Part shown: positions 1 through 9,167 of the stretch, piece by piece
How the letters are laid out: every line of letters begins with the position of its first letter
Numbering within the stretch: the stretch's first letter is position 1
Origin: JALZVT01 sp039029135
Lineage (GTDB): Bacteria; Pseudomonadota; Gammaproteobacteria; Pseudomonadales; Azotimanducaceae
Assembly: GCA_039029135.1 (NCBI GenBank)
Contig: JBCCGT010000009.1
Location: forward strand, 62,001 to 126,000
Length of the DNA: 64,000 nt
Direction: 5' to 3'
Position numbers and translations under genes: made by a program
The notes under the pieces: generated by a model
What the model saw: only the letters and a program-made list of their open reading frames with translations
Databases searched by the model: none
Told to the model about the DNA's origin: nothing

Positions 1-324
1 AGTGTTCGAAGGCGTTTTTACGAGCACCCAACAAGGTGAGTCAAGGCGATAAGCACCCTTTGCGCTATAAGTTTTGAAACGGAGAAATCGTTCACAAACG
101 CGCTGTGCGCGACCCCTTTTCGTCAGTCCAAACGAGGCACGCTTGCGGCTGGCGACTGCCGCAGGCCAGGACCCGGGCGTCCAGCGTTTGCGGCGTCGAA
201 AACCGTCGAAAAAATGGCTGGCGCGAAGCAGTTCGGCCGGGGTTGGTCGCAACTGGAAGCAGCAGCCTGGCGCCACCGAAGCGGGCATACTGACGCTGCA
301 ACAGTCCGCCACAAAGGCAACGTC
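1..324. other. Leading intergenic region, no gene recognised
   Basis: No open frame here looks like a protein I know. The reading frame of the downstream alkylsulfatase stays open back to about 214, but that stretch is basic and of low complexity with no family resemblance, so I treat it as untranslated leader. An AT-richer patch near 60-90 could hold the promoter, but no convincing -35/-10 pair is visible. Confidence 0.4.
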
Positions 325-2337
325 ATGACCGCAAACGAACCATCCTCTGCCCGTCCGGGCAAACACTCCGCTGCGGAGGGTGCGACGGCGGATCAGGCGA
401 GCGCCGCCGGCCGCCAGGGTCTACCCGATGCGCTGGTCGAGCCGAAGGCGGCAACGGCGGCGACCCGCGCCAGCCAGGATGCGGTGCGCGCCTATCTGCC
501 GTTCGATGACGAGCGCAGCTTCGCCGCCGCCAAACGCGGGTTCCTAGGGACGATCGAACCGCTGCGTATCGAGCGCGCCCCGGGAGCGCGCCCGGTCTAC
601 GACCTATCGGGTTTCGGCTTCCTCGACGGCCCGGCGCCGGACACGGTCAATCCCAGCCTGTGGCGCCAGGCCCAGCTAAACGCCCATCACGCGGGGTTGT
701 TCGAGGTGGTCGACGGCATCTATCAGGTGCGCTCGTTCGATCTGGCCAACATGACGCTGGTGCGCGGCGAGCACGGCTGGATCGTCATCGACCCACTGAC
801 CGCAACAGAGACGGCGGCGGCGGCGCTGAAACTCGCCAACGACACGCTCGGCGAACGGCCGGTCGTCGCGGTGATCCACACCCACAGCCACGTCGATCAT
901 TTCGCGGGCGTGCTCGGTGTGACCAGCCACGAGGAGGTCGCAAGCGGCGCCGTGCAGGTCATTGCGCCACTGGATTTCGTCGAGGAATCGCTGGCCGAAA
1001 ACGTGCTGGCCGGGAACGTGATGAATCGTCGCGCAACCTATATGTACGGCAACCTGCTCGCGCCTTCGCCGACCGGCTTCGTGTCCTGCGGACTCGGGGC
1101 GAACCTCGCCCTCGGCACCACGGGCTTCGTGATGCCGACCCACATCATCCGCGAGACCGGTGAAACCCGCACGATCGACGGCATCGAGATCGAGTTTCAG
1201 ATGACGATGGGGACCGAAGCACCGGCGGAGATGGTGTTTTATTTCCCGCAGTTCAAAGCCCTGTGCATGTCGGAGATCACGAGCCACCACCTGCACAACG
1301 TCTATACCCCCCGCGGCGCCCAGGTCCGCGACGCGCTGGCCTGGGCGAGCCAGATCGACGAATCGATCGAGCTGTTCGGCGCGCGTTTAGAGGTGCAGTT
1401 CGCGAGCCATCACTGGCCGACCTGGGGGCGCGCCGAGGCCGTCGACTATCTTGAGAAGCAGCGCGACCTGTACAAGTTCATCCACGACCAGACGCTGCGC
1501 CTCGCGAATCACGGCTACACCCGGGAAGAGATCGCCGCGCGCCTGCGCCTGCCGGACAGCCTGGGCAAAGAGTTCTTCAATCGCGACTACTACGGGACGC
1601 TGAACCACAACGTGCGCGCGGTCTACGTGCGCTATCTCGGCGAGTTCAGCGGCAATCCAAGCCTGTTGAATCCCCTCCCGCCAACGGTGGCCGGCGGACA
1701 CTACGTGGACTTCATGGGCGGGCCCGATGCCGTCGTAGAGAAGGCAAGAAACTCTTTTGAAAACAATGACTACCAGTGGGTTTGTGAGGTCTTACAGCAC
1801 GTTGTTAACGTCGCCCCCGACCATGTCGAGGCGCGCGCGCTGCTGGCGGATTCGCTGGAGCAGCTCGGCTATCAGGCCGAGAGCGGCCCCTGGCGCAATT
1901 TCTATCTGTGCGGCGCGCTGGAGCTGCGCCACGGCGTACCTGCGGGCTCCAAGCAGCGCATCAGTGTGGGCGTCCTCGACGGCATGCCGCTCGCTGATCT
2001 CTTCAAGGCGCTAGCCGTGCGGCTGAACGCCGAGCGCGCCGACGGCGTGGCGCTGGCGCTGAACCTGCGCTTCACCGACGGCGAGCCCTGGCTATTGGAG
2101 ATTCGCCATTCGGTGCTCAACGCCTGGCGCGGGCGCGAAAGCGACACGGCACACGCCAGCCTCAGTGTGACCAAGGGCGACTTCAAGCGCCTGATGACCG
2201 GACACGCGAACGCCGCCGAGCTGCTGGGCCGACAGGCGCTGTCGATCGACGGCGACGCCGCGGCGCTCGCGAGCCTCGCGGACCTGTTCGATCAGTTCGA
2301 TCGCCGCTTTCCGATCATGACGCCGCGTCCAAAGTAG
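325..2337 (+). CDS. SdsA-type alkyl sulfatase (MBL fold, SCP2-like C-terminus)
   Basis: A 670-residue metallo-beta-lactamase-fold hydrolase of the SdsA1/BDS1 family, which frees fatty alcohols from alkyl sulfate esters such as dodecyl sulfate. The di-zinc motif THSHVDH lies at about residues 186-192. The later zinc-site and dimerisation region (for example the MGTEAPAEM stretch near 295) and a C-terminal SCP2-like lipid-binding domain (about 540-670) are in the family order, and the length is normal. The start at 325 is chosen because AAAGG lies 7 nt upstream and the longer frame has an implausible N-terminus. No clear signal peptide is seen, whereas several relatives are secreted, so location is uncertain. 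It converges on ada. Specificity for primary or secondary sulfates cannot be told from sequence. Confidence 0.9.
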   Translation: MTANEPSSARPGKHSAAEGATADQASAAGRQGLPDALVEPKAATAATRASQDAVRAYLPFDDERSFAAAKRGFLGTIEPLRIERAPGARPVYDLSGFGFLDGPAPDTVNPSLWRQAQLNAHHAGLFEVVDGIYQVRSFDLANMTLVRGEHGWIVIDPLTATETAAAALKLANDTLGERPVVAVIHTHSHVDHFAGVLGVTSHEEVASGAVQVIAPLDFVEESLAENVLAGNVMNRRATYMYGNLLAPSPTGFVSCGLGANLALGTTGFVMPTHIIRETGETRTIDGIEIEFQMTMGTEAPAEMVFYFPQFKALCMSEITSHHLHNVYTPRGAQVRDALAWASQIDESIELFGARLEVQFASHHWPTWGRAEAVDYLEKQRDLYKFIHDQTLRLANHGYTREEIAARLRLPDSLGKEFFNRDYYGTLNHNVRAVYVRYLGEFSGNPSLLNPLPPTVAGGHYVDFMGGPDAVVEKARNSFENNDYQWVCEVLQHVVNVAPDHVEARALLADSLEQLGYQAESGPWRNFYLCGALELRHGVPAGSKQRISVGVLDGMPLADLFKALAVRLNAERADGVALALNLRFTDGEPWLLEIRHSVLNAWRGRESDTAHASLSVTKGDFKRLMTGHANAAELLGRQALSIDGDAAALASLADLFDQFDRRFPIMTPRPK

Positions 2338-2355
2338 CGAGCCTGGCCGAACGAT

Positions 2356-2370
2356 GCGCGCCTAGCGCGC
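2356..2370. terminator. Candidate bidirectional hairpin between convergent genes
   Basis: GCGCGC, loop CTA, GCGCGC: a perfect 6-bp stem in the 33-bp gap between the alkylsulfatase and ada stop codons. There is no T-tract, so intrinsic termination is only plausible. Confidence 0.35.
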
Positions 2371-3462
2371 TCAGCGCTCACCCTCACGGGCGGCCGCCGC
2401 TTCGTCATCCAGTAACCGCCGTTTGCGCGCCGCGCCCCAGCGGTAGCCGCCGAGCGAGCCGTCCGCGCGTACCACCCGGTGACAGGGCACGACCACCGCG
2501 AGCTTGTTCTCCGCGCAGGCTCTGGCGACCGCGCGCTGCGCCGCGGGCTTGCCGATCGCGGCCGCCACCTCGCCATAGCTGACCGTCGTGCCGATCGGAA
2601 TGGCGCGCAGCGCCTTCCAGACGGCTTGCTGAAAGGCGGTGCCGGCGATATCGAGGGGCAGGTCAAGTGCGGCAGTCGGCGACGCAAGCCGCTGCTCGAT
2701 CGCCGCGACGAATGCCGCCAGACCGGCGTCGTCCGGTTCCAGGTGGGCACGCGGGAAACGCGCGGCCAGGGACCGGACCAGTTCATCTGGATCGTCACCA
2801 AACTCGATACAGCTCACGCCGCGATCCGTCGCCGCCAGCAGCATCAATCCAAGGTCGGTCGCTTGCGTCGTGTAGCGCATCGCGACGCCCGCCCCGCCGG
2901 CTTTGTACGCGCCGGGCGACATGCCGAGCAGCGTGTCGCTGCACTCATAGACGCGGCTGGAAGAGCCGAACCCGGAGGAATAAATGGCCTCGGTCACGGT
3001 GCTGCTCGTCCTTAGATTGTCCTGCAGGCGCCGCACCTGCCGCGCGCGCGCGTACGCCTTGGGCGTGATGCCGAGCGCGCGCTTGAACTGGCGATGCAGG
3101 TGCGAGGCGCTGACGCCGAGGGCGAGCGCGAGCGCATCGAGCGTCGGTGCGTCCTCGGCCGCATCGATGAGCCGACAGGCGGCCACCACAAGCTCGCGCC
3201 GCGGACTGCTGGCGCCGTCCCACTCGGTCGGCCGACAGCGGCGGCAGGCTCGGAAGCCGGCTGCCTCGGCCGCGCCGGGTGAATCGAAGAACGCCACGTT
3301 CTTCTTCAGCGGTCGGCGCGACGGACACGACGGCAAACAATAAATGGCGGTCGACCTCACGGCGTAGACAAAGCGACCGTCCATCGCGGCGTCGCGATCG
3401 AGGACCGCGGCCCAGCGGCTGTCGAAGTCGAGGTTGGCGGCGGTGCTGGTATCGGTGTTCAT
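2371..3462 (-). CDS. ada: Bifunctional Ada: methyl-DNA methyltransferase and AraC-type activator
   Basis: A 363-residue full-length Ada. The N-terminal Zn domain has Cys42, Cys46, Cys73 and Cys76; Cys42 is the methylphosphotriester acceptor by homology. An AraC-type helix-turn-helix region follows at about 90-180. The C-terminal O6-alkylguanine methyltransferase domain ends with PCHRV, whose Cys327 is the suicidal acceptor. In the family, self-methylation at the N-terminal Cys turns the protein into an activator of the adaptive response to alkylation, including its own gene. No alkA, alkB or separate ogt lies beside it, so this protein probably carries both repair and regulation alone. The upstream gap of about 100 bp would hold its autoregulated promoter; I could not pick out an Ada box with confidence. 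Confidence 0.95.
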   Translation of the reverse strand: MNTDTSTAANLDFDSRWAAVLDRDAAMDGRFVYAVRSTAIYCLPSCPSRRPLKKNVAFFDSPGAAEAAGFRACRRCRPTEWDGASSPRRELVVAACRLIDAAEDAPTLDALALALGVSASHLHRQFKRALGITPKAYARARQVRRLQDNLRTSSTVTEAIYSSGFGSSSRVYECSDTLLGMSPGAYKAGGAGVAMRYTTQATDLGLMLLAATDRGVSCIEFGDDPDELVRSLAARFPRAHLEPDDAGLAAFVAAIEQRLASPTAALDLPLDIAGTAFQQAVWKALRAIPIGTTVSYGEVAAAIGKPAAQRAVARACAENKLAVVVPCHRVVRADGSLGGYRWGAARKRRLLDDEAAAAREGER

Positions 3463-3568
3463 GAGACCATCATCCCCCGAGCGTCCGCGTCCTGAATATC
3501 CGTTTCTTGCTCGCAGAGTCGATTATCGACGCCGCGGGCTCACCGGGATCGGTCACGGACAATCCTGG

Positions 3569-4969
3569 CTACAGCGACGCCAGATCGACGCGCAGCCCGG
3601 GCTGCGTCAGCTCTACCTGCCCGGCGCCCGCCTTCTGCAGCACGGCGCGGAGATCTTCACCGGCCCGCGGATCGCCGTGCACCAGATACAGCGGCGGGGA
3701 ATTCGCGAACGCGCCATACCAGCGGCCGAGATCTTCCACGTCGCCGTGCGCGGACAGCCCGCCGACCGTCGCCACGCCCGCGCGCACCTCGTACTCGCGA
3801 CCGTGTATGCGCACCTCGTCCTCGCCTTCGATGATCCGCCGCCCCAGTGATCCGGGCGCCTGATAGCCCGTGAACAGGACGCGCGTACTGGGGTTGCCGA
3901 TGTTGTTGCGGAAGTGATGCAGAATGCGGCCGCCGTTGCACATGCCGCTGCCGGCGATGACTATGGCGCCGCCGTTGATTTCCTTGATGGCCTTGGACTG
4001 TTCCGCCGTTCGCGACATGCGCAGATTCGGCAGCGACGGCATCGGGCTCAGGCGCCGCGACAGGCGGGTCGCCTCTTCGTCGTACAGATGCGGATAGTCC
4101 CAGTAGACCTTGGTAGTGGAGATGGCCATCGGGCTGTCGAGGAAGATCTGCCAGCGCCCAACCTCCCAGTCGTCATAGTGATTACCCAGGTGATACAAGA
4201 GCTCCTGCGAACGGCCGACCGCAAACGCCGGGATCAGGATGTTGCCACCGATCCGCGCGGTCTCGGCGAGCAGTTCGCCCATCTCGATCAGGGTCGATTC
4301 CCGACTGCGGTGTTTGCGACCGCCGTAGGTGCTCTCCATCAGCACGATGTCGGCGCGCGCCATCAGCGTCGGATCACGCAAAATCGGCGTGTCGAACTGA
4401 CCCAGGTCGCCGCTAAAGACGAGCGTCCTGTCGACGCCGGCGTCCGTTATCGCGACCTCAACGATCGCAGAGCCCATGATGTGACCGGCGTCGTGCAGCT
4501 GCACGCGTACACCCGGCACGACGTCGATCCAGCGGTTGTAGGGCTGCCCCTTGACCTGCGACAGGGTGCGCTCGGCGTCGCCAGCGTCGTACAGCTCGGT
4601 CAGCAGCGTCTCCCCACGACGCTCGCGGCGCCGGTTCACGCGCCGCACGATGCTGCGCTGCAGGTGCGCCGAATCCTGCAGCAGGATGTCGACCAGGTCG
4701 CGACTGGCATTGTGGGTGTAGATCGGACCGCGAAACCCGCGCTTCACCAACAGCGGCAGCCGCCCGCTGTGGTCGAGGTGAGCGTGGCTGAGCACCACCG
4801 CATCGATCGAGGCGGCATCGAAGGGGAAGGCCTCCGCGTTGCGCTCCTCAGAACGGCGCCCGCCTTGGATCATGCCGCAGTCGAGCAGGACGCGACGATC
4901 GCCCACCGTGAGAACATGACAGGAGCCGGTTACCTCGCCGGCGGCACCAAAAAATTCTAGTTGCAGCAT
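3569..4969 (-). CDS. MBL-fold beta-CASP RNA exonuclease/endonuclease family protein
   Basis: A 466-residue protein of the YSH1/CPSF73-like bacterial beta-CASP family. It has the metal motif SHAHLDHSG at residues 61-69, the early MBL strand GEVTGSCH near 11-18, a central beta-CASP segment with GSGMCNGGR, and a late GGLSAHGD histidine motif. Family members cleave or trim RNA using two zinc ions. The start directly follows the gap from the SDR gene at 5006-5779; both genes read leftwards and could be co-transcribed, but their functions are not obviously linked. RNase versus DNase activity cannot be decided from sequence. Confidence 0.88.
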   Translation of the reverse strand: MLQLEFFGAAGEVTGSCHVLTVGDRRVLLDCGMIQGGRRSEERNAEAFPFDAASIDAVVLSHAHLDHSGRLPLLVKRGFRGPIYTHNASRDLVDILLQDSAHLQRSIVRRVNRRRERRGETLLTELYDAGDAERTLSQVKGQPYNRWIDVVPGVRVQLHDAGHIMGSAIVEVAITDAGVDRTLVFSGDLGQFDTPILRDPTLMARADIVLMESTYGGRKHRSRESTLIEMGELLAETARIGGNILIPAFAVGRSQELLYHLGNHYDDWEVGRWQIFLDSPMAISTTKVYWDYPHLYDEEATRLSRRLSPMPSLPNLRMSRTAEQSKAIKEINGGAIVIAGSGMCNGGRILHHFRNNIGNPSTRVLFTGYQAPGSLGRRIIEGEDEVRIHGREYEVRAGVATVGGLSAHGDVEDLGRWYGAFANSPPLYLVHGDPRAGEDLRAVLQKAGAGQVELTQPGLRVDLASL

Positions 4970-5005
4970 GGGGACTCAGTCAGTCGCTGGCCAGATGAGC
5001 GGCCA

Positions 5006-5779
5006 TCAGGCCGCCGGGAACGCCGACCCGCCGTCGATCTTGATGACCGCACCGGTGGTATAGCTCGACAGGTCGCTCGCGAGATAGAGCGCAGCGCCCA
5101 CGATCTCTTCGGGCTGTCCGCCCCGACCGAGCGGAATCGTTTCCTCAGCGCGCTTCGCGAACGCCTCCATGTCCCAGGCCTTGGAAATGTCTGTCAGGAA
5201 GGGTCCCGGCATGATGCAGTTGACCCGCACCTTGGGTCCGAAGTTGCGCGCCAGACCAATGGTCATCGCGTTGAGTCCCGCCTTTGCGACCGCATAGGGC
5301 AATTCGTTCGGGGTCGGCTGAACGGCAGCGACGGAGCTGACGTTGATGATCGAGCCGCCTTCGCCCGCGGCCATGATCGTGCCGGCTCGAGATGACAAAC
5401 GAAACGGGCCCCGAGCGTTGACAGAGTGCACCTTGTCGTAGAGCGCCTCAGTGACGTCGTTCAGCTCTTCGTACAGCGGCGACATGCCCGCGTTGTTCAC
5501 GAGTATGTCGATGCGGCCGAATTCCGCCATGACGAAATCGATCAAAGCATCGCACGCATCCCAGTCGCCAACGTGACAGGCACGCCCGAGGCAGCGGACG
5601 CCGTAGCGCTCGGTCAATTCAGCGGCGAGTTCGTCGCAGGGCTCCGCCTTGCGCGACGCGACCACCACGCTGGCGCCGGACGCGGCAAAGGCCTCCGATA
5701 CGCACTTGCCGATGCCGCGACTGCCGCCGGTCACGACTGCCACCTTGCCGCTGAGATCCACGCTCCACTGGTTGGTCAC
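5006..5779 (-). CDS. SDR family oxidoreductase
   Basis: A 257-residue classical short-chain dehydrogenase/reductase. The cofactor motif GGSRGIG is at about residues 17-23, NNAG near 91, the catalytic Ser in NVSSVAA near 146, and YAVAK supplies the catalytic Tyr and Lys. ASRKAEP after the second strand suggests that NADP(H) may be accepted. Length and motif order match 3-oxoacyl-ACP reductase-like and alcohol-dehydrogenase-like members. The substrate is unknown. It reads in the same direction as the beta-CASP gene and is divergent from the HIT gene. Confidence 0.88.
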   Translation of the reverse strand: MTNQWSVDLSGKVAVVTGGSRGIGKCVSEAFAASGASVVVASRKAEPCDELAAELTERYGVRCLGRACHVGDWDACDALIDFVMAEFGRIDILVNNAGMSPLYEELNDVTEALYDKVHSVNARGPFRLSSRAGTIMAAGEGGSIINVSSVAAVQPTPNELPYAVAKAGLNAMTIGLARNFGPKVRVNCIMPGPFLTDISKAWDMEAFAKRAEETIPLGRGGQPEEIVGAALYLASDLSSYTTGAVIKIDGGSAFPAA

Positions 5780-5981
5780 GCCGCTCGTCTCCCCCTAGTT
5801 TCGAAAGCCTAGACCCTACCCGGCGTGGGCAGGCGGTGCAAAGCGCGCGCGTGCCAGCGCGCGCCTGATCTGGTCAGCGATCCGGTCATCACAGCCGGGC
5901 CGCACCGACCGGTTGCAGCAAGCGCCGTACGGAACCACTACACTGCGACGGGCCGATCCAGTCGCGTCTCCGGAGACACCC

Positions 5982-6398
5982 ATGGCCTACGATCCCGACA
6001 ACATATTCGCCAAGATCCTCCGCGGCGAAGCGCCTGCCTATACGGTCTTCGAAGACGAGCACACGCTGGCCTTCATGGACGTCATGCCGCAGACGCCGGG
6101 GCACACGCTGGTGATACCTAAGGCGCCCGCCGAGAATCTGTTCGAGCTGCCAGCCGACTTTCTGCAAGGCACCCTCGCCACGACTCAGCGGATCGCCCGC
6201 GCCGTGAAGACGGCGTTTGACGCCGAGGGGATCATGATCGCGCAGCTCAACGGCGCCGCCGCGGGTCAGACCGTATTTCATCTTCACTTTCACGTCATAC
6301 CCCGCAGCGGCGACGTCGACATGACGATGCACGCGCGCGAGATGGCACCCCCGGAACTGCTCGCCGAGCACGCCGAACGCGTGCGCGACGCCCTCTGA
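5982..6398 (+). CDS. HIT family nucleotide-binding protein
   Basis: A 138-residue HIT-domain protein (HINT-like nucleotide phosphoramidase/hydrolase group). The histidine triad HLHFHV has His100, His102 and His104, the last of the three being the usual nucleophile. The N-terminal NIFAKILRGE resembles the opening of HINT/YcfF proteins. The start at 5982 has CGGAG a short distance upstream, and the upstream extension is non-conserved in look. Likely a cytoplasmic homodimer acting on AMP-linked amines. It sits alone between a divergent SDR gene and a convergent dipeptidase gene. Confidence 0.9.
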   Translation: MAYDPDNIFAKILRGEAPAYTVFEDEHTLAFMDVMPQTPGHTLVIPKAPAENLFELPADFLQGTLATTQRIARAVKTAFDAEGIMIAQLNGAAAGQTVFHLHFHVIPRSGDVDMTMHAREMAPPELLAEHAERVRDAL

Positions 6399-6428
6399 CT
6401 AGCCTGGGTGATTCGATAACGACTCGGG

Positions 6429-7688
6429 CTAGCGTCCCAACGCACAGCTGACCGGGGTGCCCGCCGCTTCGCCGAAGACCTCGTTTGCCCGCCAGACTCG
6501 CAGCAGGTTGCCGCCCAGAATCTTCTGGATGTCAGCCAACGCGTAGCCCCTGTCGAGCAGACCCGCGATCAGGGCCGGGTAGCTCGATACGTCCTTGAGT
6601 CCGATCGGCAGCGTATCGCCCACGCCGTCAAAATCGGAGCCGATACCGACCGCATCGATACCCGCCAGCTCGACGGCGCGGTCGATGTGATCGAGCACGT
6701 GGTCCGTCGCCGCATAGGGGTACGGATAGGCGGCCCGGTACTGTTCGCGAAACTCGCCGACCGCAGGGTGTGCCGCGTCGATTCCACGATTGATCGCGTA
6801 GGCAGAAGCCGCCGCTGCCAACCGCTCGGCGTACGCTCGCGCCTGCTGCGTGACAAAGCTGCTGCCGTAGTTGATCTGTATGACGCCACCCGCCCTGCCA
6901 AGGGCAACCACCATCTCGTCGCTCATGTTGCGCTGCCAGCCAGGCGTGAAGTGCCGTAGCGACGAATGAGAGGCGATCACCGGCGCTTGCGAAACCTCGA
7001 GAACATCCCAGGCCGCCTGATCCGATAGATTCGAGATGTCGACCATGACGCCGAGTGTGTTCATCGCGGCGACGAGCTCGACGCCGAACGGCGACAGCCC
7101 GCCCCAGTGTTCCTCCGAGTCATAGCTCGAATCGGCGATGTGGTTCGATCGGGAGTGCGCGAGCGCGATGGAGCGGACGCCCCGACGAAAGTAGCGCCGC
7201 AGCTCGTCGAGGCTGCCTGCGATGGGGCCGCCGTTCTCCATGCCGAGCGGCAGGCTGATCCGTCCCGCCGCCTTGGCCGCGGCGAGGTCGGCCACGCAGT
7301 GCGCCGCCGCGAACTGCTCAGGTGCGGCGCGCATCAGCGCCTCCATGTCACCGATCAGTTCGTCGGCGAGCGCCGCCGCGCCGCCTTGGGCATCGACGCT
7401 CGCCGGGACATTGATCGACATGAACGCGGCGTTCAGTCCACCCTGCTGTGCGCGCGGGAAATCGAAATCGCCGCCCGCCGCGCGACTCACATCCTCGTTT
7501 TTGACATGCAGTCGATACGGCAGATCGATGTGCGTGTCGACGATCAAGGCGCGCTCCGCGATCTCGTAGGCGCCGATCTGGTTGCCGAGCTGCTGGGCGG
7601 CCGGGCTGGGCGCTGTGTCTCCCTGACTGGAGCAGCCGGCAGCGGCAAACAGGCAGGCGGCCAGCAGGGGCAACATTGCGCGAAACAT
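6429..7688 (-). CDS. M19 membrane dipeptidase, lipoprotein
   Basis: A 419-residue renal-dipeptidase-like (peptidase M19) protein. The N-terminus has a lipobox, AAAGC with Cys19, so it should be a lipid-anchored envelope protein. Metal ligands expected for the family are visible: HID in VDTHIDLPY (near 51), the bridging Glu in MENGG (near 151), and His in IASHSSLRHF and further on. Members hydrolyse dipeptides, including D-residue or beta-lactam-like substrates. In this envelope setting peptide scavenging is the plain guess. No peptide transporter adjoins it; the next upstream gene on the same strand is the glutamine-synthetase-like ligase at 7788-9146. Confidence 0.9.
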   Translation of the reverse strand: MFRAMLPLLAACLFAAAGCSSQGDTAPSPAAQQLGNQIGAYEIAERALIVDTHIDLPYRLHVKNEDVSRAAGGDFDFPRAQQGGLNAAFMSINVPASVDAQGGAAALADELIGDMEALMRAAPEQFAAAHCVADLAAAKAAGRISLPLGMENGGPIAGSLDELRRYFRRGVRSIALAHSRSNHIADSSYDSEEHWGGLSPFGVELVAAMNTLGVMVDISNLSDQAAWDVLEVSQAPVIASHSSLRHFTPGWQRNMSDEMVVALGRAGGVIQINYGSSFVTQQARAYAERLAAAASAYAINRGIDAAHPAVGEFREQYRAAYPYPYAATDHVLDHIDRAVELAGIDAVGIGSDFDGVGDTLPIGLKDVSSYPALIAGLLDRGYALADIQKILGGNLLRVWRANEVFGEAAGTPVSCALGR

Positions 7689-7787
7689 GCAGCGATCCTT
7701 CTCTGTGTGAAAGGTCTAGATAAGAGCGCCAGTGTCGCAAGCCGCGGCGGCGCCTGCCACGCGTACGGGCGGCGAGCCGGGGGGCCG

Positions 7788-9146
7788 CTAGGCCTGCTCA
7801 AGACCGCGCGCCAGCTCCCAGTCGCTCACCGCGCGCTGATGGCACTCGATTTCCCAGCGTGCGGCGTGTGCGTAATGGTCCACGACCGCGGGCGTCAGCG
7901 CCTCGCGCAGCACGGCAGAGGACTCAAACGCCGCCGCCGCGGCGGCGAGGTCCGCGGGCAGGCGCTGCGTGTCCTCGCGCTCATACAGGTCTCCCGCGAT
8001 CGGCTCTGGCAGCGTCAGCCGCCTTTCCAAGCCGTCGATGCCGGCGGCGATCAGACCCGCGTACGCCAGATACGGATTGAGGTCCGCGCCGCCCACGCGG
8101 CACTCGATCCGCAGGCTGTTCGCGCTGCCGCCGACCAGCCGAAAGCCGGCGGTGCGATTGTCGAGGCTCCACAGCGCCGTCGTCGGTGCGAAGGTGCCTG
8201 CCTGAAAGCGCTTGTAGGAGTTGACGTTGGGCGCAAGCAGCAGCGTGGTCGCTTCCACGTTCGCCAACAGCCCGGCGACGAAGTGGGCGAATTCGGGGCT
8301 CATGCCGTGTGCGCCGGCGTCGTCGAACGACCGCGAATCCGTGCCGGCGCGGTCCCACAGCGACAGGTGAATGTGGCAGGAGTTGCCCGCCAGATCGTCG
8401 CGCCACTTGGCCATGAAGGTCACCGCCCGCTCCTGCTGTGCCGCGATTTCCTTGATGGCGTTCTTGAGCAGCGCGTGTCGGTCGGCCATGACCAACGCCT
8501 GCCCGTAGCGCACGTTGATCTCGCCCTGGCCCGGGCCCCACTCCCCTTTGGTGTTCTCAACCGGCACGCCGGCACCCTCGAGCCCGTTGCGAACGGCGCG
8601 CATGAACGGCTCTTCGCGCGAGGTCTGCAGGACGTGATAGTCCTCGATGTAGTGGCCGGCAAGCTTAGGGTTGCGGTAGTCGCGGGCCGCAATCGCCGCG
8701 TGCGATTCTTCGAACAAATAGAACTCGAGTTCAGGCGCGCACAGCAACGAATAGCCGAGCGCGTCGAGGCGCTCAAGCTGTCGCTTCAGAATCGCGCGAG
8801 GACTGTGCGGCACCGGCGCGCCGTGATGGTCCAGAACGTCGCACAGCACCAGCGCGGTGCCCGGCTGCCAGGGCAGCTCGCGCAGCGTGCTCATGTCGGG
8901 TCGCAGTTCGAAATCGCCGTAGCCCCGCTCCCAGCTCGACGCCTCATAGCCGGGCACCGGCTCCATCGTGATGTCGTTAGCCAGCAAGTAATCGCAGGCG
9001 TGAGTGTGGCCACCACTGTCGATAAAGAACTGCGCCTGAAAGCGCTTGCCGACGAGCCGACCCTGCATGTCCACCATGCAGACCACGACGGTATCGATGT
9101 CGCCGCTGGCGACTTTCGCCTTAAGTGCTTCCAGATCCATGTTCAT
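7788..9146 (-). CDS. Glutamine synthetase family protein (gamma-glutamyl amine ligase type)
   Basis: A 452-residue GS-fold ligase. It shows the Glu-rich metal site in APELEFYLF, the beta-Glu site in GQGEINVRY, the ATP/metal HIHLSLW histidines, and ECRVGGADLNPYLAYA near the C-terminus. It lacks a GlnA-type adenylylation Tyr region and is nearer PuuA-like gamma-glutamylpolyamine or aminoalcohol ligases than GlnA. It would join glutamate to an amine using ATP. Downstream on the same strand is the M19 dipeptidase; just upstream, 22 nt away, is the APH-like kinase. No other Puu genes are nearby, so the amine substrate is open. Two start Met codons lie two residues apart. Confidence 0.85.
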   Translation of the reverse strand: MNMDLEALKAKVASGDIDTVVVCMVDMQGRLVGKRFQAQFFIDSGGHTHACDYLLANDITMEPVPGYEASSWERGYGDFELRPDMSTLRELPWQPGTALVLCDVLDHHGAPVPHSPRAILKRQLERLDALGYSLLCAPELEFYLFEESHAAIAARDYRNPKLAGHYIEDYHVLQTSREEPFMRAVRNGLEGAGVPVENTKGEWGPGQGEINVRYGQALVMADRHALLKNAIKEIAAQQERAVTFMAKWRDDLAGNSCHIHLSLWDRAGTDSRSFDDAGAHGMSPEFAHFVAGLLANVEATTLLLAPNVNSYKRFQAGTFAPTTALWSLDNRTAGFRLVGGSANSLRIECRVGGADLNPYLAYAGLIAAGIDGLERRLTLPEPIAGDLYEREDTQRLPADLAAAAAAFESSAVLREALTPAVVDHYAHAARWEIECHQRAVSDWELARGLEQA

Positions 9147-9167
9147 CGTTCCGGTTAGGGCACCCGC

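Noticed and set aside
7107..9158. Long open frame on the plus strand (about 680 codons) opposite the dipeptidase and glutamine-synthetase-like genes
   Set aside because: Overlaps two well-supported genes, has Arg/His/Gln-rich composition and no motif; typical of antisense frames at high GC.
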